Assembly: GCA_003151475.1 (NCBI GenBank)
Contig: PLXQ01000075.1
Location: forward strand, 36,522 to 100,521
Source: Acidimicrobiaceae bacterium
GTDB taxonomy: Bacteria > Actinomycetota > Acidimicrobiia > Acidimicrobiales > UBA8190
Length of the DNA: 64,000 bases
Direction of reading: 5' to 3'
Both the position numbers and the translations under genes were made by a program. The notes under the pieces were generated by a model. It worked only from the letters and a program-made list of their open reading frames with translations, had not been told where the DNA came from and did not search any database. Positions 16,630 through 25,449 of the stretch are shown here, piece after piece. The number at the start of each line of letters is the position of its first letter. Position 1 is the first letter of the stretch.

Positions 16630-17643
16630 CTACGACAGGGCGACGGCGTGGGCCAGGCGGTCGACAAGACCGCCGGTGGCCACGTCGTGGGCGACCTTCA
16701 CGGCGGAGACGATGGCCTGGGCCGACGAAGAGCCGTGGCTGATGACACAGATACCGTCCACCCCGAGCAGAACCGCTCCGCCGGTGTTGTCGGGGTCGAA
16801 CTCGGCGGCCAGAGGCGCGAGGTAGGGCAGAAGCGCCTCGGAGGCCTTCTTCGTCTCGTCGTTCTTCTGAAGGATCTCGAGCAGGGTGTCCATGAAGAAG
16901 CGCAGCGAACCCTCGAGGGTCTTGAGCGCCACGTTGCCGGTGAAACCGTCGGTCACCACGACGTCGGGTGCATCGTGCATGAGGTCGCGGCCTTCCGCGT
17001 TGCCGATGAAGCGCAGACCGGCGGTGGCGGCGAGGAGGGCATGGGTCTCTTTCACCAGGGGGGTGCCCTTCGACTTCTCCTCGCCGATCGAGAGCAGCGC
17101 CACCGTGGGATCGGCTACCGCGTAGCGCGCCGTTGAATAGGCCGCTCCCATCTGGGCGAACTGCACCAGCATGGCGGCGGTGCATTCGGAATTGGCGCCG
17201 GCATCGAGGAGAACGGTGGGATGCGAGCCGAGCTGCGGGATCGGCGTGGCGATGGCCGGGCGGATGATCCCTTTCAGCCGACCCATGCGCAAAAGAGCGC
17301 TAGCCATGGTGGCACCGGTGTTGCCGGCGCTGACCATGGCCAACGCCCGGCCGTCACGGACGGCTTCGGCGGCGCGGACGAGCGAGGAGTCTTTCTTGCG
17401 GCGGACGCCCTGGGCCGGGTCCTCATCCATACCGATGACCTCGGAGGCGGGGAAAACTTCGAGCCCTCCGGTATCTCCGAGCTCTTCCGGTCGGCCGACG
17501 AGGACAACGGGGACTCCGAGCTCGACACTGGCCCGGATGGCACCGGCCACGATCTCGTCGGGAGCCCGGTCGCCGCCCATGGCGTCCACGGCCACCGGCA
17601 ATCCGGTCGCCACCGCTCCGCCCGGCCCGTTGGCGCCGACCAC
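16630..17643 (-). CDS. plsX: Phosphate acyltransferase PlsX
   Basis: A 337-residue enzyme making acyl-phosphate from acyl-ACP for phospholipid synthesis, peripheral at the membrane. Landmarks: LPVAVDAMGGDRAPDEIVAG near residue 15, AMVSAGNTGATMASALL, RPAIATPIPQ, LLDAGANSECTAAML, LLSIGEEKSKG and VTDGFTGNVALKTLEG. GTG 17643 follows the rpmF stop by 21 bp; an internal GTG a few codons later is possible. The rpmF-plsX-acpP order is widespread. Confidence 0.96.
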   Translation of the reverse strand: MVGANGPGGAVATGLPVAVDAMGGDRAPDEIVAGAIRASVELGVPVVLVGRPEELGDTGGLEVFPASEVIGMDEDPAQGVRRKKDSSLVRAAEAVRDGRALAMVSAGNTGATMASALLRMGRLKGIIRPAIATPIPQLGSHPTVLLDAGANSECTAAMLVQFAQMGAAYSTARYAVADPTVALLSIGEEKSKGTPLVKETHALLAATAGLRFIGNAEGRDLMHDAPDVVVTDGFTGNVALKTLEGSLRFFMDTLLEILQKNDETKKASEALLPYLAPLAAEFDPDNTGGAVLLGVDGICVISHGSSSAQAIVSAVKVAHDVATGGLVDRLAHAVALS

Positions 17644-17664
17644 GAACTGACCGCTAACCGACCA

Positions 17665-17844
17665 CTAGTCGACTTCGACGGCCTGCCGGCCCTTGTACCA
17701 GCCGCAGTTGGGACAGACCACGTGGGGCACCTTGGCGTGTTGGCACTGGGGGCAGATGCTGCGAGCCGGAAGGCCGAGGACCCAGTTCGAGGCGCGCCGG
17801 CTGCGGCTCTTCGCCTTGGATGTCTTTTTCTTGGGGACGGCCAT
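17665..17844 (-). CDS. rpmF: 50S ribosomal protein L32
   Basis: A 59-residue L32: MAVPKKKTSKAKSRSRRAS, then a zinc ribbon CPQC...CPNC spaced by about ten residues, ending KGRQAVEVD. ATG 17844 has AAGGTGAT upstream. The Cys4 ribbon is intact, so this is the zinc-binding (C+) form. It sits between the DUF177 gene and plsX, the standard yceD-rpmF-plsX arrangement. Confidence 0.96.
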   Translation of the reverse strand: MAVPKKKTSKAKSRSRRASNWVLGLPARSICPQCQHAKVPHVVCPNCGWYKGRQAVEVD

Positions 17845-17957
17845 CGTCGATCACCTTCAGGTTGGGAGCCGGTCCACGATACCTGCTGCAGGCCCACCCT
17901 CACGAGCGTGGCCGGGGAAGGTCGCCCTCCGGCCAGGGGAATCCGGGGCCGGGGTGC

Positions 17958-18479
17958 TCAGTTCTCGGGCCCCAGGTCGGGTACCCGCAGGACGTCGAGG
18001 GCGGCCCAGCGCTCGTCGCGCGGTGTCTCGCAGCTGCATGCCTGCTCGTTGCGATTGCCGCCGCAGAGAGGGCAGAGACCGAGACATCCTTCGTCACAGA
18101 CGGGGGCGATGGGGAGTTCCAGCAGCACGGCGTCGTGGACGAGGGGCTCGAGGTCGACCTCGTCGGCCACCAACCGATAGGCGTCTTCGCCGTCACCATC
18201 GGATCGGTAGAGCTCACGGACGGGGATTCTCAAGGTGCCCGACGCCGTGGTCAGGCAGCGGCGGCATTCGCCCGTCCACGGTGCCTCCAGCAGCCCGACC
18301 ACGGTGATGCCGCCGGCGATGGCCTCGAGGGTGACATCGGCCCGCAGGTCGGCGCCGGCGGGGACGGCACTGCCCGAGCAGGCGAGGTCGTCGATGGGTC
18401 CGGAGCGGACCTCGTGCCAGCGGGTGCCGAGGACCCGCCGGAGTTTGGCGACATGGACGATGAAGGGACGGGCAGCCAC
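17958..18479 (-). CDS. YceD/DUF177 family metal-binding protein
   Basis: A 173-residue DUF177 protein. Family members lie beside rpmF and have been linked to large-subunit rRNA maturation in plants and bacteria; the molecular role is not settled. The N-terminal beta domain includes GITVVGLLEAPWTGECRRCL, and a C-terminal Cys cluster CDEGCLGLCPLCG followed by CSC suggests metal binding. GTG 18479 has GAGG six bases upstream and lies eight bases past the sepIVA stop. Confidence 0.9.
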   Translation of the reverse strand: MAARPFIVHVAKLRRVLGTRWHEVRSGPIDDLACSGSAVPAGADLRADVTLEAIAGGITVVGLLEAPWTGECRRCLTTASGTLRIPVRELYRSDGDGEDAYRLVADEVDLEPLVHDAVLLELPIAPVCDEGCLGLCPLCGGNRNEQACSCETPRDERWAALDVLRVPDLGPEN

Positions 18480-18487
18480 GAGCGGCC

Positions 18488-19090
18488 TCAGGCGTCGTCC
18501 TGATCGAAGAATCCCAGCTCACCCTCGGCCGGCCCACCCTCCCCGGTCCCGAGCGCGCCGGGCGCCCCGGGATCTTCGGGCAACGGTGGCGGCGTGGCCT
18601 GGAGCTTCTCGCGCCCGGCCTGGACCGTCTTCAGCGTCCGGTTGAGGACGATCTCGAACGACGCAAGCTTCTGGTCACAGAAGTCCTCGGCTTCGTGGCG
18701 CAGCCTTCGGGCCTCCTCACGGGCGTCATCGAGAATCCGCTGAGCGACGTGGTTCGCCTGTCGGACGATCTCGGTCCGCTGGACCATCCGCTCGGCCTGG
18801 GCCCGGACCTCTTCGAGCAGGTTGTCGGCTTCGCGTTGGCGGGTGGCCAGGAATTCGTCGCGCTCACGCAGAAGCCAGCGGGCTTGGCGGAGTTCGTCGG
18901 GGAAACGGTCGAGGGCCCCTTGGAGCAAATCGAGGACCTCGTCGCGGGCGATGAGGACCGACGCCGACAGGGGCATGGCGCGGGCGGTGGAGACGAGGTC
19001 GACCGCTTGACGCAGGAGGCCTTGGGCGTCGGCCTCGACCACGGGCGCCTCTTCGGCGAAGGGATCCTCGACGAAGGTGTCGTCGCTCAC
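18488..19090 (-). CDS. sepIVA: SepIVA-like DivIVA-family coiled-coil protein
   Basis: A 200-residue protein with a short acidic head, the motif ARAMPLSASVLIARDEVLDL, and a long coiled coil (about 60-165: RDEFLATRQREADNLLEEVR, RAQAERMVQRTEIVRQANHV, DDAREEARRLRHEAEDF). This matches mycobacterial SepIVA (Rv2927c), a septation and polar-growth factor, in sequence pattern and in position beside the DUF177 gene; the assignment is from memory. The tail is Pro/Gly/acidic. GTG 19090 overlaps the coaD stop as GTGA, so it is likely coupled. Confidence 0.72.
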   Translation of the reverse strand: MSDDTFVEDPFAEEAPVVEADAQGLLRQAVDLVSTARAMPLSASVLIARDEVLDLLQGALDRFPDELRQARWLLRERDEFLATRQREADNLLEEVRAQAERMVQRTEIVRQANHVAQRILDDAREEARRLRHEAEDFCDQKLASFEIVLNRTLKTVQAGREKLQATPPPLPEDPGAPGALGTGEGGPAEGELGFFDQDDA

Positions 19091-19566
19091 TTGGAGAACT
19101 TCTCCTGCAGACGCAGGGCCACCACCTTCGGGACGAAAGCCGACACGTCACCGCCGTAGCGGGCCACCTCGCGCAACAGACGCGAGGCCACGAAGGCCGA
19201 CGTCGAGGTGGTGGGGATGAAGAGAGTCTCGATCCCCGAGAGCTGACGGTTCATCTGGGCCATCTGCAATTCGTTTTCGAAGTCCGATACAGCCCGGAGG
19301 CCCTTCACGATGGCCGAGGCCCCCACATCATGAGCGACATCGACCACGAGCTTCGAGACCGAGACGATGCGGACATTGGGCAGGTGGGCCAGGGCCTCCT
19401 TCAACATCTCCTCCCGCTCGGCCAGGCTGAACAGCGGCTCGGCCTTCTGGGGGTTCCGCAAGGTGGCCACGACGACATCGTCGAACAGGCGGCCGGCTCT
19501 CTCGACCACCTCGAGATGTCCGTTGTGGAAGGGGTCGAACGAGCCCGGAATGAGGGCGACGGTCAC
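19087..19566 (-). CDS. coaD: Phosphopantetheine adenylyltransferase
   Basis: A 159-residue PPAT, the penultimate step of coenzyme A synthesis. Nucleotidyltransferase motif GSFDPFHNGHLEVVERA (T/HxGH type) at the N-terminus, KGLRAVSDFENELQMAQMNR in the middle and the ISSTxxR-equivalent TSAFVASRLLREVARYGGDV. GTG 19566 overlaps the rsmD stop as GTGA. The rsmD-coaD pair is near universal in bacteria. Confidence 0.97.
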   Translation of the reverse strand: MTVALIPGSFDPFHNGHLEVVERAGRLFDDVVVATLRNPQKAEPLFSLAEREEMLKEALAHLPNVRIVSVSKLVVDVAHDVGASAIVKGLRAVSDFENELQMAQMNRQLSGIETLFIPTTSTSAFVASRLLREVARYGGDVSAFVPKVVALRLQEKFSK

Positions 19567-20135
19567 GAGGTGCCTCTCTGGTGCGACTCTGCGGGTTGAT
19601 GCGGCTGTCGGGAACGGAGCACCGCGACGAGCGTACCGCCGTAGCGCTTGTTCCTGATGATCTCCCAGGTGTCGGGCACATCCACCGGCCGGTCCGACTC
19701 GATCACGGCCACATCGGCATGGAGCCGGGCCAGCAGGTCCGGCCAGGCCTGGAAGGCATAGGGGGGGTCGCAGAGAGCCAGGTCGAATCGGTGAGGGCGA
19801 AGGAGCCAGTCGACGACCTCGGCCCGGACGACCCGGGTGGCGTCGGGATCGAGGCCGGTGCCGGTGACGTTGGAGCGGACGGCGCGCACCGCGGCCAGGG
19901 AGTTGTCGACGAAGGTGACCGACTCGGCTCCCCGCGAGAGCGCCTCGATGCCCATGGCGCCGCTCCCGGCGAAGAGGTCGACGACGGCGGCGCCCTCCAT
20001 GTCGAGCAGACCGGCCAGGACGTTGAAGATCGCCTCGCGGACCCGGTCGGCGGTCGGTCGGGTGCCGTTGCCCGCCGGGGCCCGCAGGGCCCGGCCCCGA
20101 CTACTGCCGGCGATCACACGCACGGGGACCCACAC
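19563..20135 (-). CDS. rsmD: 16S rRNA (guanine-966-N2)-methyltransferase RsmD
   Basis: A 190-residue class I SAM methyltransferase for G966 of 16S rRNA. Motifs: RVIAGSSRGRALRAPAGNGT, RPTADRVREAIFNVL, motif I VVDLFAGSGAMGIEALSRGA and the catalytic CDPPYAF in place of NPPY. Three GTG codons occur in the first seven positions, so the exact start is uncertain. It lies 57 bp downstream of recG. Confidence 0.95.
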   Translation of the reverse strand: MWVPVRVIAGSSRGRALRAPAGNGTRPTADRVREAIFNVLAGLLDMEGAAVVDLFAGSGAMGIEALSRGAESVTFVDNSLAAVRAVRSNVTGTGLDPDATRVVRAEVVDWLLRPHRFDLALCDPPYAFQAWPDLLARLHADVAVIESDRPVDVPDTWEIIRNKRYGGTLVAVLRSRQPHQPAESHQRGTS

Positions 20136-20192
20136 CCCGAGCGTAGTTGTGGTCTGCCTCAGCTCTTGAGCAGGCTCAGCTCTTGAGGAGGC

Positions 20193-22340
20193 TCAGCTCT
20201 TGAGGAGGTAGGCCGCCTCGTCGTCGCCCACGAAGAGCCGGAGCTCGTCGGCGAGCACGGCCGTGCTCTCGAGCGGCGGTTGCTCGGCCAGCAGCGACTC
20301 GGCGATCCGGCGCGCGGCGGTGACGAGCTCCCGATCGCCCCGGCGCAGCGAGGCCAGCTTGAGGTCGCTGCGGCCCTTCTGGCGGGCGCCCAGGATGGTG
20401 CCCTCGCCGCGCAGCTCGAGGTCCACCTCGGCCAGGGCGAAGCCGTCCGTGCTCTTCACCAGTGCCTCGAGACGGGTGGCCGCCTCGGGGGTCGAGCTGG
20501 CACTCACGAGGTAGCACCACGAAGCCAGGTCCGACCGCCCCACCCGGCCCCGGAGCTGGTGCAGCTGGGCGATTCCGAAATGGTCGGCGTCTTCGATCAC
20601 CATGACGGTGGCCTCGGCCACGTCCACCCCGACCTCGACCACGGTCGTGGCCACGAGGACCGAGAGCTCCCCCCGGCGGAAGGCGGCCATGACGCCCTCC
20701 TTCTCGGCCGGCTTCAGCTGGCCGTGCAGGAGCCCGATGGACAGACCCGAAAGGACCGTCTGCTCCAACCGCTCCTTCTCCTGGGTGGCCGATTTCGCCT
20801 GGCTCTTCTCGGTGCCTTCGACCAGAGGGCAGACGACATAGGCGCGGTGGCCGGCCGCCACCTGGTCGCGGACGCGCTGCCAGGCGTCGTCGTCGTCGCT
20901 CTCGGTCCGGGCCCAGAGGGTCTTGATGGCGGCCCGGCCGGCCGGTAGTTCGTCGAGTTCGGTGACATCGAGATCGCCGAAGACGACCATGGCCGCCGTG
21001 CGCGGGATGGGAGTCGCCGTCATGACCAGGAGGTCGGGATCGGCCCCCTCGCCACTGGCGGCGTCGCGGCCCTTGGCCCGCAAGGTGGCGCGCTGCTCCA
21101 CTCCGAAGCGGTGCTGTTCGTCGATGACCACGACACCGAGGCTGGCGAAGCGGACGTCGTCGGTCAGCAACGCGTGCGTGCCCACCACGATGTCGACCGC
21201 CCCGGCGCGCAGGCCCTCGTGCATCTTCGACCGCGCCCCCGCCGGTGTCCGGCTGGTGAGGAGCACGACGTTCAGAGGGCGGCTACCGGCGAGGGTGGCC
21301 GGGTCGGGAACGGCGAGAGCGGCCACCAGTTCGCGGACGCCGAGGAAGTGCTGCTCGGCCAGGACCTCGGTGGGGGCCATGAAGGCACCCTGGTGCCCCC
21401 CCTGCACGGCCACCAGCAGGCTGGCCACGGCCACCACCGTCTTGCCCGAGCCCACGTCACCTTGGAGGAGCCGGTGCATGGGCAACGGCCCGGCCAGGTC
21501 AGTGCCGATCTCGGCCAGGGCCCGTGTCTGGGCCGCCGTTAGGGAGAAGGGCAGCTGGGCCACGAAGGCGGCCACCAGATCCTGCTCCGCCGGTACGGGC
21601 GCCACCCGGTGGCTGATGCCCCGGGCGTCGCGCTCGTTGGCCTGTCGCCGCATGACGACCTCGAGTTGCAAGCGCAGGAGCTCGTCGAGGGCCAACCGGC
21701 GCCGTGCCCGGTCGCGCTCGTCGAAGGAACCGGGGGCGTGGATGGCGTGAAAGGCGGCGGTCCGGTCCATCAGATCGAGCTCCCTGCGCACGTGATCAGG
21801 CAGCGGATCGTCTAGTTCTCCGGCCCGGCGCAGCGCCTCGCCGATCCATTCGCCGAATTCCCAGCCGGCGATGCCCGCCTTCTCCGAGGTGGGATAGATG
21901 GGCACGATGCGACCGGTCCGGTTTCCCACGAGGTCGACGACGGGGTTGGTGAACTGTCGCTTTCCCCGGTAGCTGTCGAGCTTTCCGAAGAACAGTGCCT
22001 CGGTTCCGACGGGAAGTTGCTTGGCTCGCCAGGCCTGATTGAAGAAGGTGACACGCAACCGGCCCGTGCCGTCGTCGATGTCGAGCTCGACCAGGGCCCG
22101 GCCCTGGCGCGTCCGGCGGGATTTCACCGATTCCACCCGGGCCAGAACGAGGGACTCCTCCCCCATGGTCATGCCGGCCACATCGGCTTGGCGCGACCGG
22201 TCGATGTAGCGCCGGGGATAGTGGGTGATCAGGTCGAGGACGGTGGTGATGTCCAAGCCGGCAAGCGCCTCGGCCCGCTTCTCGCCCACTCTCTTGATGT
22301 CGCCGACCGGGATCTCGGCCAGCCGCTGCAGTGTGGGCAC
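20193..22340 (-). CDS. recG: ATP-dependent DNA helicase RecG
   Basis: A 715-residue replication-fork remodelling helicase. N-terminal wedge/OB domain (about 15-190: GDIKRVGEKRAEALAGLDIT, HYPRRYIDRS). Superfamily 2 motor: Walker A GDVGSGKTVVAVASLL near 294, VVIDEQHRFGVEQR, MTATPIPRTAAM and QLRGRVGRSDLASWCYLV. Two starts are plausible: GTG 22340, just past the fakA stop, or TTG 22352, overlapping it. The in-frame extension further upstream lies inside fakA and looks non-native. Confidence 0.95.
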   Translation of the reverse strand: MPTLQRLAEIPVGDIKRVGEKRAEALAGLDITTVLDLITHYPRRYIDRSRQADVAGMTMGEESLVLARVESVKSRRTRQGRALVELDIDDGTGRLRVTFFNQAWRAKQLPVGTEALFFGKLDSYRGKRQFTNPVVDLVGNRTGRIVPIYPTSEKAGIAGWEFGEWIGEALRRAGELDDPLPDHVRRELDLMDRTAAFHAIHAPGSFDERDRARRRLALDELLRLQLEVVMRRQANERDARGISHRVAPVPAEQDLVAAFVAQLPFSLTAAQTRALAEIGTDLAGPLPMHRLLQGDVGSGKTVVAVASLLVAVQGGHQGAFMAPTEVLAEQHFLGVRELVAALAVPDPATLAGSRPLNVVLLTSRTPAGARSKMHEGLRAGAVDIVVGTHALLTDDVRFASLGVVVIDEQHRFGVEQRATLRAKGRDAASGEGADPDLLVMTATPIPRTAAMVVFGDLDVTELDELPAGRAAIKTLWARTESDDDDAWQRVRDQVAAGHRAYVVCPLVEGTEKSQAKSATQEKERLEQTVLSGLSIGLLHGQLKPAEKEGVMAAFRRGELSVLVATTVVEVGVDVAEATVMVIEDADHFGIAQLHQLRGRVGRSDLASWCYLVSASSTPEAATRLEALVKSTDGFALAEVDLELRGEGTILGARQKGRSDLKLASLRRGDRELVTAARRIAESLLAEQPPLESTAVLADELRLFVGDDEAAYLLKS

Positions 22341-22344
22341 AGCC

Positions 22345-24045
22345 TCACTCAATGCTGATGAGGTACGGGTACAAAGGCTGGCCGCCGTGATGGACTTCGA
22401 CGGCGAGATCGGGTCGGTTCTCGGCCAGCCATTCGGTGACCTGCCGGGTGTCGGCCGCTCCCGCCCCCTCGCCTTCAATGAGGGTGACGAGCTCGTGATC
22501 GTCGCGCAGCAACTTGCCCAGGAGGGCGCTGGCGGCCTCGCCCATGTTCTCGCCCACCACCTCGACGCCGTCGCGCGAGAGCCCCATCCAGTCCCCGGTC
22601 CGGATCGGTCCCATGGGGCCGGTGGCGTCGCGCACGGCCTGGGTCACCTCTCCGGCCACCACGCGGCGGGCCGAGGCCGCCATGGAGGTGGCGTTGTCAT
22701 CGGCGCCGGCCTCGGGGTCGTACTCGAGCAACGCCGCGAAACCTTCCACGATCCCGCTCGTCGGCACCACCCGGACGGGCTTGCTGGCCAGTTCGCAGAC
22801 CTGCATGGCCACCGGTCGGATGTTGTCGTTGTTGGGCAGCAGGACAACCTCGGCCGACGACGTGCCCTCTACCACCTCGAGGATCTGGGCGGTCGAGGGA
22901 TTCATCGACTGTCCCCCGGCCACCAGGTAGTGGACACCGAGCGAGCGGAAGATCCGGCCCACGCCAACGCCGTTGGCCACCGCCACCACCGCCGTTCTCG
23001 GCGGGGGCCCTGACGGTTCCTCACGGGCGGCCGTGTTGAGCGCGACCGTGGCGTCGCGGACCCACCGTTCCTCTTGCATCTGCTCGACCAGATCGGTGAC
23101 CCGTATGTTGCGGGGCCGGCCGGCGTCGATGGCGGCCTCGATCGAGGGGCCCACATCGTTGGTGTGGATATGGCAGTTCCACAGACCCTCTCCGCCCACC
23201 ACCACGATGGAGTCCCCGATCCCGGCCCACACCTCTTTGAAGGCGGGCATGGTGTCGTCGGGGGCTTCGAGCATGTACATGACCTCATAGCGCAGGTCGG
23301 TGCCCATCTCGCCGGCCTCCCCGTCGCCGGCCTCGCCCTGCCACGAACCTTCGGGGTAGGCGGCGGCCAGCAGAGCGGGCGCGTCGGGTCCCGGCGCGGG
23401 CGGGTCGGGCAACGGCCTGCCGTCGACCACATGGAGAAGCGAATCGAGCAGCAGCAGATAGCCCGTCCCTCCGGCGTCGACCACGCCGGCCTGGGCCAAG
23501 ATGGGCAACTGCTCCGGTGTCCGGGCGAGCGCCTCGGCCGCCACCTGGCGGGCCGACTCGAGCATCCCGAGGAGATCCGCCCCCGCGGTGTTGCCCCGCT
23601 CCGCTCCTTCGGCCGCCGCGTGGGCCACCGTCAGGATTGTCCCCTCGACCGGTCGGAGCACGGCCTCGCGGGCCGCCTCGCTGGCGGCGGCGAGCGCTCG
23701 TCCCACCTCGTGCGGGCCGGCCCCGTCGGAGCCGGCCAGGACCTTCGTCGCTCCCCGCAGGAGCTGTGACAAAATGACGCCGGAGTTGCCCCGGGCCCCC
23801 ATGAGCGATCCGTGGGCGATGGCCTTGCAGACCGCACCCATCTCCAGGTCAGCGCCGCCCTCGAGCCCTTCGAGCTCGGTCATCACGGACTCGACGGTTA
23901 GGGCCATGTTGGTGCCCGTATCCCCGTCGGGCACGGGGTAGACGTTCAGCCGGTTGATATCGTCCTGGTGGAGACGCAGGACGTCGCGATAGGCACCAAG
24001 CACCCGTGCGACGTCGGCTCCAGCGAGCGTGCCCAACGCCTCCAT
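22345..24045 (-). CDS. fakA: DAK1/DegV-linked kinase, FakA-like fatty acid kinase
   Basis: A 566-residue protein: N-terminal DAK2-type ATP-binding domain (LNVYPVPDGDTGTNMALTVE near 35-54, MGARGNSGVILSQLLRG, AGVVDAGGTGYLLLLDSLLH) and a C-terminal domain of the FakA type (GGEGLWNCHIHTNDVGPSIE, LLPNNDNIRPVA). In firmicutes FakA phosphorylates fatty acids held by a separate FakB. No FakB is in the window, so the substrate is inferred. ATG 24045 lies eight bases after a TAGCAT hexamer. It precedes recG and diverges from rpmB, a conserved neighbourhood. Confidence 0.85.
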   Translation of the reverse strand: MEALGTLAGADVARVLGAYRDVLRLHQDDINRLNVYPVPDGDTGTNMALTVESVMTELEGLEGGADLEMGAVCKAIAHGSLMGARGNSGVILSQLLRGATKVLAGSDGAGPHEVGRALAAASEAAREAVLRPVEGTILTVAHAAAEGAERGNTAGADLLGMLESARQVAAEALARTPEQLPILAQAGVVDAGGTGYLLLLDSLLHVVDGRPLPDPPAPGPDAPALLAAAYPEGSWQGEAGDGEAGEMGTDLRYEVMYMLEAPDDTMPAFKEVWAGIGDSIVVVGGEGLWNCHIHTNDVGPSIEAAIDAGRPRNIRVTDLVEQMQEERWVRDATVALNTAAREEPSGPPPRTAVVAVANGVGVGRIFRSLGVHYLVAGGQSMNPSTAQILEVVEGTSSAEVVLLPNNDNIRPVAMQVCELASKPVRVVPTSGIVEGFAALLEYDPEAGADDNATSMAASARRVVAGEVTQAVRDATGPMGPIRTGDWMGLSRDGVEVVGENMGEAASALLGKLLRDDHELVTLIEGEGAGAADTRQVTEWLAENRPDLAVEVHHGGQPLYPYLISIE

Positions 24046-24053
24046 GGCGGCGA

Positions 24054-24059
24054 ATGCTA
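24054..24059 (-). promoter_or_regulatory. Putative -10 hexamer for leaderless fakA mRNA
   Basis: TAGCAT eight bases before ATG 24045. The same 59-bp spacer must also hold the divergent rpmB promoter. Confidence 0.55.
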
Positions 24060-24104
24060 ACCTTTGCGCTCCAACCCGAATTTCTGCCGAGGAGCGTTCG
24101 CGTC

Positions 24105-24323
24105 GTGGCTGCCGTTTGTGAAGTCTGTGGCAAGCACCCCTCGTTCGGCATGAGTGTCTCTCACTCCCACCGTCGCACCAAGCGTCGCTGGAACCCGAAC
24201 ATCCAGAAGGTCCGGGCCATGGTGAACGGCTCTCCCCGCCGGCTTTCGGTGTGCACCTCCTGCATCCGCGCCGGCAAGGTGACGAAGCCGCCGCGCCGCA
24301 CCGCTCCCACGCCCACCGCCTGA
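24105..24323 (+). CDS. rpmB: 50S ribosomal protein L28
   Basis: A 72-residue L28: VAAVCEVCGKHPSFGMSVSH, RRTKRRWNPNIQKVRAMVNG, and CTSCIRAGKVTK. The CxxC pairs (CEVC, CTSC) make it the zinc-binding form. GTG 24105 has GAGGAG about eleven bases upstream and fits the family length; upstream in-frame starts overlap fakA. It diverges from fakA. Confidence 0.95.
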   Translation: MAAVCEVCGKHPSFGMSVSHSHRRTKRRWNPNIQKVRAMVNGSPRRLSVCTSCIRAGKVTKPPRRTAPTPTA

Positions 24324-24351
24324 CCGTCCGCCTCCATCGGGCTCGCCGCGG

Positions 24352-24369
24352 ATCGCCAGGAACGGCGAT
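24352..24369. terminator. Possible bidirectional hairpin between convergent rpmB and thiL
   Basis: Arms ATCGCC (24352-24357) and GGCGAT (24364-24369) with a 6-nt loop sit exactly between two convergent stop codons (24323 and 24373). There is no T-run on either side, so support is positional. Confidence 0.35.
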
Positions 24370-24372
24370 ACC

Positions 24373-25344
24373 TCAGCTCCAGTGGTGTTCGAACCCCGTC
24401 GGAGGGAATTCTCTGTCCTCCCACTGCCGTTGCGAGGGATCGGACGTGCAGACTCCGATCCGGATCGGTGGTCGAAGCCCGGCGGCGGTGAAAGCGGCCG
24501 TCAGCCGGGTGGCATCGGGCACGGCCACGACCAGTTCGTAATCTTCTCCCCCTCCGACCGCCTCTTCGACGGTGGCACCAGGGGCCACCGGGACGGTGTC
24601 GAGGCGGAAGCCCACAGCCGATGCCCGGGCGATGTGGGCCAGGTCGGCGGCCAGGCCGTCGGAGATGTCGATCATGGCCGTCGCCCCCGCCCGGCGCGCC
24701 GCGTCGCCCTCGGCCAGGCGCGCCCTCGGGCGCCGGTGGGCTTCGGCCAGCGCCGGGTCCTCCACCCCTGACCGCAGGGTCCGGAGCCCGGCCGCCGACG
24801 CTCCGAGAGACCCGGTGACAAAGAGATGGTCGCCACTGTGCGCACCGCTGCGGAGCACCGGACCGGGCTCCCCGTCGGCGGTGCCCTGGACGGTCACGAC
24901 CACAACCAGATCGGGGGCGTTGGACAGATCTCCCCCCACGAACGAACAGCTGTAGGCGGCGGCCGCCTCGGCCACCCCGGCATAGAGCGTGTCCAGGTCG
25001 GTCGACGGCGGGGCGGCCACGGCCACCAGGATGTGGTCGGCCCGGCCCCCCATGGCGGCGATGTCGCTCACGGCGGTGGCTACGGCCCGCCATCCCAGGT
25101 CGTCGAGGCCCATCAGGGCCAGATCGGCGTGGACCCCCGCGGCGGTGATGTCGGTGGTGAGAAGGGTCCGGCTACCGACCGGTCCGAGGACAGCGGCGTC
25201 GTCGCCGATCCAGATCTCCCCCGCCGGCGGGCCCGGGAGCCGGCTCGTCAACCGGTCGATGAAGGCGAATTCCCCTCCGGCCGGTCCCCCCGGCGTGACC
25301 CCCGACCGAGCCGCCCGTGTGTGGGCTGAGTTGGGAAGAGGCAT
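24373..25344 (-). CDS. thiL: Thiamine-monophosphate kinase
   Basis: A 323-residue ThiL forming thiamine pyrophosphate from thiamine monophosphate. Metal/nucleotide-binding segments: EIWIGDDAAVLGPVG, LLTTDITAAGVHADL, AVATAVSDIAAMGGRADHIL, SFVGGDLSNAPD, and the substrate segments MIDISDGLAADLAHIA and GGGEDYELVVAVP. ATG 25344 is six bases after a TAGGCA sequence, a weak match to the leaderless pattern seen elsewhere. It is convergent with rpmB and divergent from pckG. Confidence 0.93.
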   Translation of the reverse strand: MPLPNSAHTRAARSGVTPGGPAGGEFAFIDRLTSRLPGPPAGEIWIGDDAAVLGPVGSRTLLTTDITAAGVHADLALMGLDDLGWRAVATAVSDIAAMGGRADHILVAVAAPPSTDLDTLYAGVAEAAAAYSCSFVGGDLSNAPDLVVVVTVQGTADGEPGPVLRSGAHSGDHLFVTGSLGASAAGLRTLRSGVEDPALAEAHRRPRARLAEGDAARRAGATAMIDISDGLAADLAHIARASAVGFRLDTVPVAPGATVEEAVGGGEDYELVVAVPDATRLTAAFTAAGLRPPIRIGVCTSDPSQRQWEDREFPPTGFEHHWS

Positions 25345-25449
25345 GCGAAATGCCTACCATTGACATCAGCGAGAGCCGATCCCGGAGAGTTCCCTCACTC
25401 CGCCCGCTCCCGATAGCCCGTCCGACGCCAGAGAGGTAGCGCCCCGACC

